A stretch of DNA of 41,620 nucleotides, taken from positions 1 to 41,620 of the forward strand of contig CAAGLC010000110.1 in NCBI GenBank assembly GCA_900770685.1, read 5' to 3'. Under the pieces are notes generated by a model. That model made no database searches. It was given only the letters and a program-made list of their open reading frames with translations, and was not told the DNA's origin. The stretch is from Clostridia bacterium. GTDB lineage: Bacteria; Bacillota; Clostridia; Christensenellales; Borkfalkiaceae. Positions 38,219-41,620 of the stretch are shown one piece after another (positions within the stretch are counted from its first letter, which is position 1; each line of letters begins with the position of its first letter). The position numbers and the translations under genes are program-made.

Positions 38219-38332
38219 CCCACAAGATATGGTGTTTAACGGGAGAAATAGTACTAAATAAACTAAAGAAAAAAACTAACTGAAAAAATAAGCGTTGAAA
38301 ATGAAAAAAATCTAAAATAAAGTGAAAAAAAC

Positions 38333-38361
38333 TTGACAGTCTTATAGATATTTGATAAAAT
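38333..38361 (+). promoter_or_regulatory. Promoter of rpmG-secE-nusG
   Basis: TTGACA (38333-38338), 17-base spacer, extended -10 TGA-TAAAAT (38356-38361). Confidence 0.88.
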
Positions 38362-38365
38362 ACAT

Positions 38366-38416
38366 TAGCACTTCGGATTCGGGGTGTTAATTTTTTCATG
38401 TTCGGAAGGTGCTAAA
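38366..38416 (+). promoter_or_regulatory. rpmG leader with SD-masking stem
   Basis: TAGCACTTC (38366-38374) pairs with GAAGGTGCTA (38405-38414), one bulged G. The right arm contains the rpmG ribosome binding site GGAAGG. Not a leader I recognise. Confidence 0.55.
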
Positions 38417-38581
38417 ATGGCTGCAAAGGGCAACAGAAATAAAATAACTTTAACTTGCACGGAATGCAAACAAAGAAACTACGATACGTTCAAAAATAAA
38501 AAGAACGATACCGAAAGATTAGAAATGCAAAAATACTGCAAGTTCTGCAAAAAGCATACCACACACAAGGAAGCAAAATAA
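38417..38581 (+). CDS. rpmG: Ribosomal protein bL33, zinc-binding type
   Basis: 54 residues, starting MAAKGNRNKITLTCTECKQRNY and containing two Cys pairs (CTEC and CKFC) that bind zinc. It is a component of the large ribosomal subunit. The start at 38417 is chosen by family length and the GGAAGG 7 bases upstream; longer in-frame reading would use a poor start inside the leader. It is followed by secE and nusG, the classical order. Confidence 0.95.
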   Translation: MAAKGNRNKITLTCTECKQRNYDTFKNKKNDTERLEMQKYCKFCKKHTTHKEAK

Positions 38582-38627
38582 TTAAAAGGTCTTCTTGTTC
38601 CCTTATGGGAAAAACGAGGTAAAGGTT

Positions 38628-38930
38628 ATGTCAAAAAAAGTAAACGCGCTTGGTAATCTCGCTGAAAATAGCGAAAAAGCTAAGCAACAAACAAACGTAA
38701 AAAAGGAAAAGAAGAAGAGCGGAAAGCCCAACTTTTTTAAGAGAACGTTTTCAAAGATAAAAGACGTTTTCTCAGAACTTAAAAAAGTTAGCTGGCCAAC
38801 CTTTGGCAAGGTCGTAAAAAAGACTTGCGTGGTTTTGGTCGTAGTTCTTTTATTCTTAATCGTAATAACTGCGTTTGATACCGGTTTAACCGAATTAGTT
38901 AGACTGTTCAACGGTTCGTTTGGGAGATAG
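38628..38930 (+). CDS. secE: Preprotein translocase subunit SecE
   Basis: 100 residues: a lysine-rich N-terminal tail of ~45 residues, then the SecE core KIKDVFSELKKVSWPTFGKVVKKT and one membrane helix (CVVLVVVLLFLIVITAFDTGL). SecE clamps SecY in the translocon. The start at 38628 has GAGGTAAAGG upstream; an in-frame ATG at 38595 would add 11 residues without a site. nusG follows 2 bases after the stop. Confidence 0.94.
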   Translation: MSKKVNALGNLAENSEKAKQQTNVKKEKKKSGKPNFFKRTFSKIKDVFSELKKVSWPTFGKVVKKTCVVLVVVLLFLIVITAFDTGLTELVRLFNGSFGR

Positions 38931-38932
38931 AA

Positions 38933-39475
38933 ATGTCAGTAGAACAGGCTAGATGGTACGTTATTCATACCTACTCGGGATACGAGGCAATGGTAAAAGA
39001 CAGTTTGGAAAAACTGATTGAAAATAACAACCTACAAGAAAATATTTTCGAAATTCAAATTCCAACCGAGGAAACGTTAGAAGAAAAGGCTAACGGCAAA
39101 AAGAAAGTCGTTGAAAGAAGGAAATTTCCTTGCTACGTCTTTTTAAAGATGATTTATTCTAACGATATATGGTACTTAGTTACCAATACTCGTGGCGTAA
39201 CGGGATTCGTAGGTCCGCAAGGAAGACCGCTTCCCTTAACCCAAGAAGAAGTTGAAAGGAACGGACTTGAAACGGTTAAAACGGAAATAGATTTCACCGT
39301 AGGCGATACGGTAACCATACTTAACGGTCCGTTAGAGGGATTAGTAGGTAAGGTTCGTTCGGTTAACGAATCAGTTCAAAAAGCGAAAGTTAACGTTGAG
39401 TTACTCGGCAGAAGTACTGACGTTGAGGTTGATTTCGTACAAGTAAAAAAGATAAACGAAGTTATCGAAGGATAA
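38933..39475 (+). CDS. nusG: Transcription antitermination/elongation factor NusG
   Basis: 180 residues. NGN domain: RWYVIHTYSGYEAMVKDSLE, FPCYVFLKMIYSNDIWYLV, RGVTGFVGP (about 1-115). KOW domain: VGDTVTILNGPLEGLVGKVRSVNE (about 125-180). NusG binds RNA polymerase and modulates pausing, termination and coupling to ribosomes. It is co-transcribed with secE. Confidence 0.97.
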   Translation: MSVEQARWYVIHTYSGYEAMVKDSLEKLIENNNLQENIFEIQIPTEETLEEKANGKKKVVERRKFPCYVFLKMIYSNDIWYLVTNTRGVTGFVGPQGRPLPLTQEEVERNGLETVKTEIDFTVGDTVTILNGPLEGLVGKVRSVNESVQKAKVNVELLGRSTDVEVDFVQVKKINEVIEG

Positions 39476-39491
39476 TTCAATAAGCGTACGT

Positions 39492-39507
39492 ACGGCGAAA
39501 GCCGTTT
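39492..39507 (+). terminator. Short GNRA-loop hairpin after nusG
   Basis: ACGGC-GAAA-GCCGT followed by TTTGT: at most a weak terminator or processing site between nusG and rplK. Confidence 0.4.
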
Positions 39508-39515
39508 TGTATAAA

Positions 39516-39564
39516 AGTGGGAGTTGCGGTTAAATTTTCACACTGGCGCAACGGTATTACCACT
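39516..39564 (+). promoter_or_regulatory. L1-type leader motif upstream of rplK
   Basis: AGTGG-GAG (39516-39523), inner stem GTTGCG / CGCAAC and closing ACCACT (39559-39564), just ahead of the GGAGG of rplK. It mimics the uL1 site of 23S rRNA, so free uL1 can repress translation. Confidence 0.65.
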
Positions 39565-39580
39565 CATGGAGGATTTAATT

Positions 39581-40006
39581 ATGGCTAAGAAAGTTACAGC
39601 AATCGTAAAACTTCAATTGCCCGCAGGCAAGGCAACACCCGGTCCGCCCGTTGGTTCAACGTTAGGTCCGCACGGAATCAATATTCCGGGATTTACCAAA
39701 GAATTTAACGCTAAAACGCAAGATCAGGTAGGTCTTATTATTCCGGTCGTTATGACCATTTATCAAGACCGTTCGTTTACGTTCATACTTAAAACACCGC
39801 CGGCACCCGTTCTTATTAAGAAGGCGTGCGGTATTGAAAGCGCAAGCGCAGCTCCCAACAAGAACAAGGTAGCAAAAATCACCAAGGCTCAAGTTGAAGA
39901 GATCGCAAAACTAAAGATGCCCGACCTTAACGCGAACACTTTAGAAAGCGCAGTAAGCATGATCGCCGGTACTGCAAGAAGTATGGGTATAGAAGTAGTA
40001 GATTAG
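39581..40006 (+). CDS. rplK: Ribosomal protein uL11
   Basis: 141 residues, the family size. MAKKVTAIVKLQLPAGKATPGPPVGSTLGPHGINIPGF at the start (the proline-rich N-terminal domain that touches EF-G and thiostrepton) and KITKAQVEEIAKLKMPDLNA near the RNA-binding end. The start at 39581 follows GGAGG by eight bases; an earlier in-frame ATG at 39524 is inside the leader motif. Operon rplK-rplA; uL1 likely controls it. Confidence 0.97.
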   Translation: MAKKVTAIVKLQLPAGKATPGPPVGSTLGPHGINIPGFTKEFNAKTQDQVGLIIPVVMTIYQDRSFTFILKTPPAPVLIKKACGIESASAAPNKNKVAKITKAQVEEIAKLKMPDLNANTLESAVSMIAGTARSMGIEVVD

Positions 40007-40012
40007 TATAGA

Positions 40013-40042
40013 AGTGGGAGGGGGAAACCCCGCACGTACCAC
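40013..40042 (+). promoter_or_regulatory. L1-type leader motif upstream of rplA
   Basis: GTGGGAG (40014-40020), inner GGGG-AAAC-CCC stem and TACCAC (40037-40042), then SD GGGAGG. Same layout as the motif before rplK. Confidence 0.7.
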
Positions 40043-40055
40043 GGGAGGTAAATAA

Positions 40056-40742
40056 ATGAAACACGGAAAAAAATATATTGATAGTGCAAAAACTATTGAA
40101 ACAAATAAACTTTATGAAGTTGACGAAGCGGTAAAAACCGTTTTAGAAACTGCAAAAGCAAAGTTTGACGAAACTATTGAACTTCACGTTCGTTTAGGCG
40201 TTGATCCTAAGCAGGCAGACCAACAAGTTAGAGGCGTTATCGTACTTCCTAACGGAACCGGTAAGTCTGTTAAGGTTTTAGTATTAGCAAAGGGCGACAA
40301 GGCAGACGAGGCTAAAGCAGCAGGCGCAGATTTCGTTGGTGCAGAAGAAATGATTCAAAAGATTCAAACTGAAGGCTGGTTTGATTACGACGTAATCATC
40401 ACCACTCCCGATATGATGGGTCTTGTAGGACGTATTGGTAAAATTTTAGGACCGAAAGGCTTAATGCCTAACCCCAAATCTGGAACGGTTACTATGGACG
40501 TTACTAAAGCAATTAAGGATACTAAAGCAGGTAAAGTTGAATATAGACTTGATAAAACTGCAATTATCCATTGTCCTATCGGAAAGAAGAGCTTCGGCGC
40601 AGAAAAGATTAAAGAAAACTACGAAGCGCTTATGGAAGCAATCATTAAGGCAAAACCTGCAGCTGCAAAAGGAACGTACGTTAAGAGCGTTTCACTTGCA
40701 AGCACGATGGGACCTGGTGTTAAAATTAACGCAAAAATTTAG
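40056..40742 (+). CDS. rplA: Ribosomal protein uL1
   Basis: 228 residues, the family size. HGKKYIDSAKTIETNKLYEVDEA at the start, HVRLGVDPKQADQQVRGVIVLPNGTGK, VGRIGKILGPKGLMPNPKSGTV in the second domain and AKGTYVKSVSLASTMGPGVKIN at the end. uL1 binds 23S rRNA at the L1 stalk and acts as a translational repressor of its own operon. SD GGGAGG is 7 bases before the ATG. The next promoter begins directly after its stop codon. Confidence 0.97.
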   Translation: MKHGKKYIDSAKTIETNKLYEVDEAVKTVLETAKAKFDETIELHVRLGVDPKQADQQVRGVIVLPNGTGKSVKVLVLAKGDKADEAKAAGADFVGAEEMIQKIQTEGWFDYDVIITTPDMMGLVGRIGKILGPKGLMPNPKSGTVTMDVTKAIKDTKAGKVEYRLDKTAIIHCPIGKKSFGAEKIKENYEALMEAIIKAKPAAAKGTYVKSVSLASTMGPGVKINAKI

Positions 40743-40771
40743 TTGACATATAAACCGTAAAGTGTTATAAT
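40743..40771 (+). promoter_or_regulatory. Promoter of rplJ-rplL
   Basis: TTGACA (40743-40748) starts at the first base after the rplA stop; 17-base spacer; extended -10 TGT-TATAAT (40766-40771). Near-consensus. Confidence 0.93.
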
Positions 40772-40775
40772 CAAC

Positions 40776-40929
40776 TGGAAAAATTAAATAGCCCAAGACA
40801 GTAGGTGTTAATTTACCAATAGGTAAAACCAACCGAGGCGGAAAAAACAGGCTATAAAGGAAATTTATGCCCTCGTAATCCGTTTTGGTTTACGAGGGCT
40901 TTTCTATATTAAAAAAGGAGGTATCGAAA
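40776..40929 (+). promoter_or_regulatory. Ribosomal L10 leader with terminator
   Basis: Typical L10 leader: AAGACAGTAGGTG, the central AACCGAGGCGG and ACAGGCTATAAAGG, then a terminator hairpin GCCCTCGTAA (40869-40878) / TTACGAGGGC (40890-40899) with TTTTC, then the rplJ SD. uL10(bL12)4 binding lowers rplJ-rplL expression. Confidence 0.92.
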
Positions 40930-41451
40930 ATGTCGGCAAATCAAGAAGCAAAGAAATTAGTTGTAGAAGAAATTAAACAAAAGATTCAGGATTCAAAGTC
41001 GGTAGTTTTAGTAAAATTCAACGGATTGACCGTTGCTGAAGATACTGAGCTTAGAAGAGAATTCAGAAAAAACAACGTTGAATATAAAGTTTTGAAGAAT
41101 ACTCTTATCAAAATTGCGTTTAACGACTTAGGTATTACAGATTTTGACGAAGATCTTAACGGACCAACGTCTGTAGCGTTCGGTGCAGATGAAACCGGTG
41201 CATCAAAAGTAATTATAGACGCAGTAAAAAAATACGACAAAAAGGTAAGCGTAAAGAGTGCGTTCGTTGACGGAGCAAAGGTTGACGAAGCAGGAGTTAA
41301 GGAACTTGCGGCAATGCCCAGCAAAGAAGAACTCATTGCAAAAATGCTTGGTTCACTTCAAGCGCCAATCTCAAATTTTGTCGGAGTACTTTCGGCTATG
41401 CCGAGAAGTTTGGTTATTGCGCTTAACGCAGTTGCTGAAAAGAAAGCTTAA
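40930..41451 (+). CDS. rplJ: Ribosomal protein uL10
   Basis: 173 residues. EIKQKIQDSKSVVLVKFNGLTVAEDTELRREFRKNNVEYKVLKNTL is the rRNA-binding N-terminal part, GPTSVAFGADE and the helical C-terminus bind the bL12 dimers. uL10 forms the base of the stalk. The start at 40930 has GGAGG seven bases upstream; longer in-frame reading goes into the leader terminator. rplL follows after 54 bases. Confidence 0.97.
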   Translation: MSANQEAKKLVVEEIKQKIQDSKSVVLVKFNGLTVAEDTELRREFRKNNVEYKVLKNTLIKIAFNDLGITDFDEDLNGPTSVAFGADETGASKVIIDAVKKYDKKVSVKSAFVDGAKVDEAGVKELAAMPSKEELIAKMLGSLQAPISNFVGVLSAMPRSLVIALNAVAEKKA

Positions 41452-41505
41452 ATGCTAAAAAATTAAAAATTAAAATATAAAAAAGGATTTATGGAGGATA
41501 GAAAA

Positions 41506-41620
41506 ATGGCAGATATTCAAAAAATGATTGAAGAAGTAAAAGGTATGACGGTTTTAGAACTTAACGAACTCGTTAAGGCATTAGAAGAGGAATTTGGTGT
41601 TAGCGCCGCTGCTCCCGTAG
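41506..41620 (+). CDS. rplL: Ribosomal protein bL12 (3' end outside window)
   Basis: The first 38 residues of the gene are in the window. MADIQKMIEEVKGMTVLELN and LVKALEEEFGVSAAA are the N-terminal dimerisation domain of bL12 and the start of the Ala-rich hinge. The factor-binding C-terminal domain lies beyond the right edge. SD GGAGG is 9 bases before the ATG. It is co-transcribed with rplJ from the L10-leader promoter, as stalk proteins usually are. Confidence 0.95.
   Translation, partial: MADIQKMIEEVKGMTVLELNELVKALEEEFGVSAAAPV

Noticed and set aside
1..41620. Mobile elements, CRISPR arrays, tRNA or rRNA genes
   Set aside because: No transposase, integrase, att-like repeat, regularly spaced repeat or cloverleaf was seen in any gap.

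Overview
The window is a low-GC, Gram-positive chromosome segment, most likely from an uncultured, gut-associated member of the Clostridia; Christensenellales-like is a guess. Evidence: Firmicutes-type gene orders (rpsF-ssb-rpsR, obgE-yhbY-nadD-yqeK-rsfS, rpmG-secE-nusG-rplK-rplA-rplJ-rplL), strong AGGAGG-type ribosome binding sites, sigma-A promoters with a 17-base spacer and often an extended TGn -10, ECF-type vitamin importers behind TPP and FMN riboswitches, and a SpoIVFA/SpoIVFB pair that suggests spore formation. No tRNA, rRNA, CRISPR array, phage or insertion sequence was found.

Left part (1-11.3 kb), an accessory glycan locus: the 3' part of a giant secreted protein with repeated beta-helix-like modules and a DUF4838/GH67N-like region, a divergent AraC regulator, a cytosolic glycosidase-like protein, a second secreted protein ending in the same beta-helix-like module, and a NagA-like amidohydrolase with a non-standard active-site segment. 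Together these look like capture and breakdown of a (probably amino-sugar-containing) glycan. No transporter permease is present; an orphan MsmX-type sugar-ABC ATPase lies at 17.1 kb.

Middle part (11.3-36.5 kb), housekeeping genes in short, often divergent units: a diacylglycerol kinase, cca, rpsF-ssb-rpsR with an S6:S18-type leader, a candidate three-hairpin small RNA, TPP-controlled thiT, yfbR, the ABC ATPase, a CdaR-like regulator with an S41 protease, a cysteine desulfurase/DUF3343 pair, nth-obgE-yhbY, nadD-yqeK fused in one gene, rsfS, FMN-controlled ribU, tsaE-tsaB-rimI, an alpha/beta hydrolase, a membrane-embedded MurF-like ligase, ddl, mntP, ung and apgM.

Right part (36.6-41.6 kb): spoIVFA-spoIVFB, then the rpmG-secE-nusG-rplK-rplA-rplJ-rplL cluster with an SD-masking rpmG leader, two L1-type leader motifs and an L10 leader; rplL runs off the window.

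The most unusual signals are expression signals. At least four genes (cca, nadD, tsaE, ung) have a -10 box exactly six bases before the start codon and no ribosome binding site, which predicts leaderless mRNAs. Three divergent pairs use interleaved back-to-back promoters. One hydrolase appears to start at AUU. Three convergent pairs overlap at their stop codons. Other candidates for new biology are the tandem surface module, the small RNA, and the MurF-like ligase whose usual N-terminal domain is replaced by five membrane helices.
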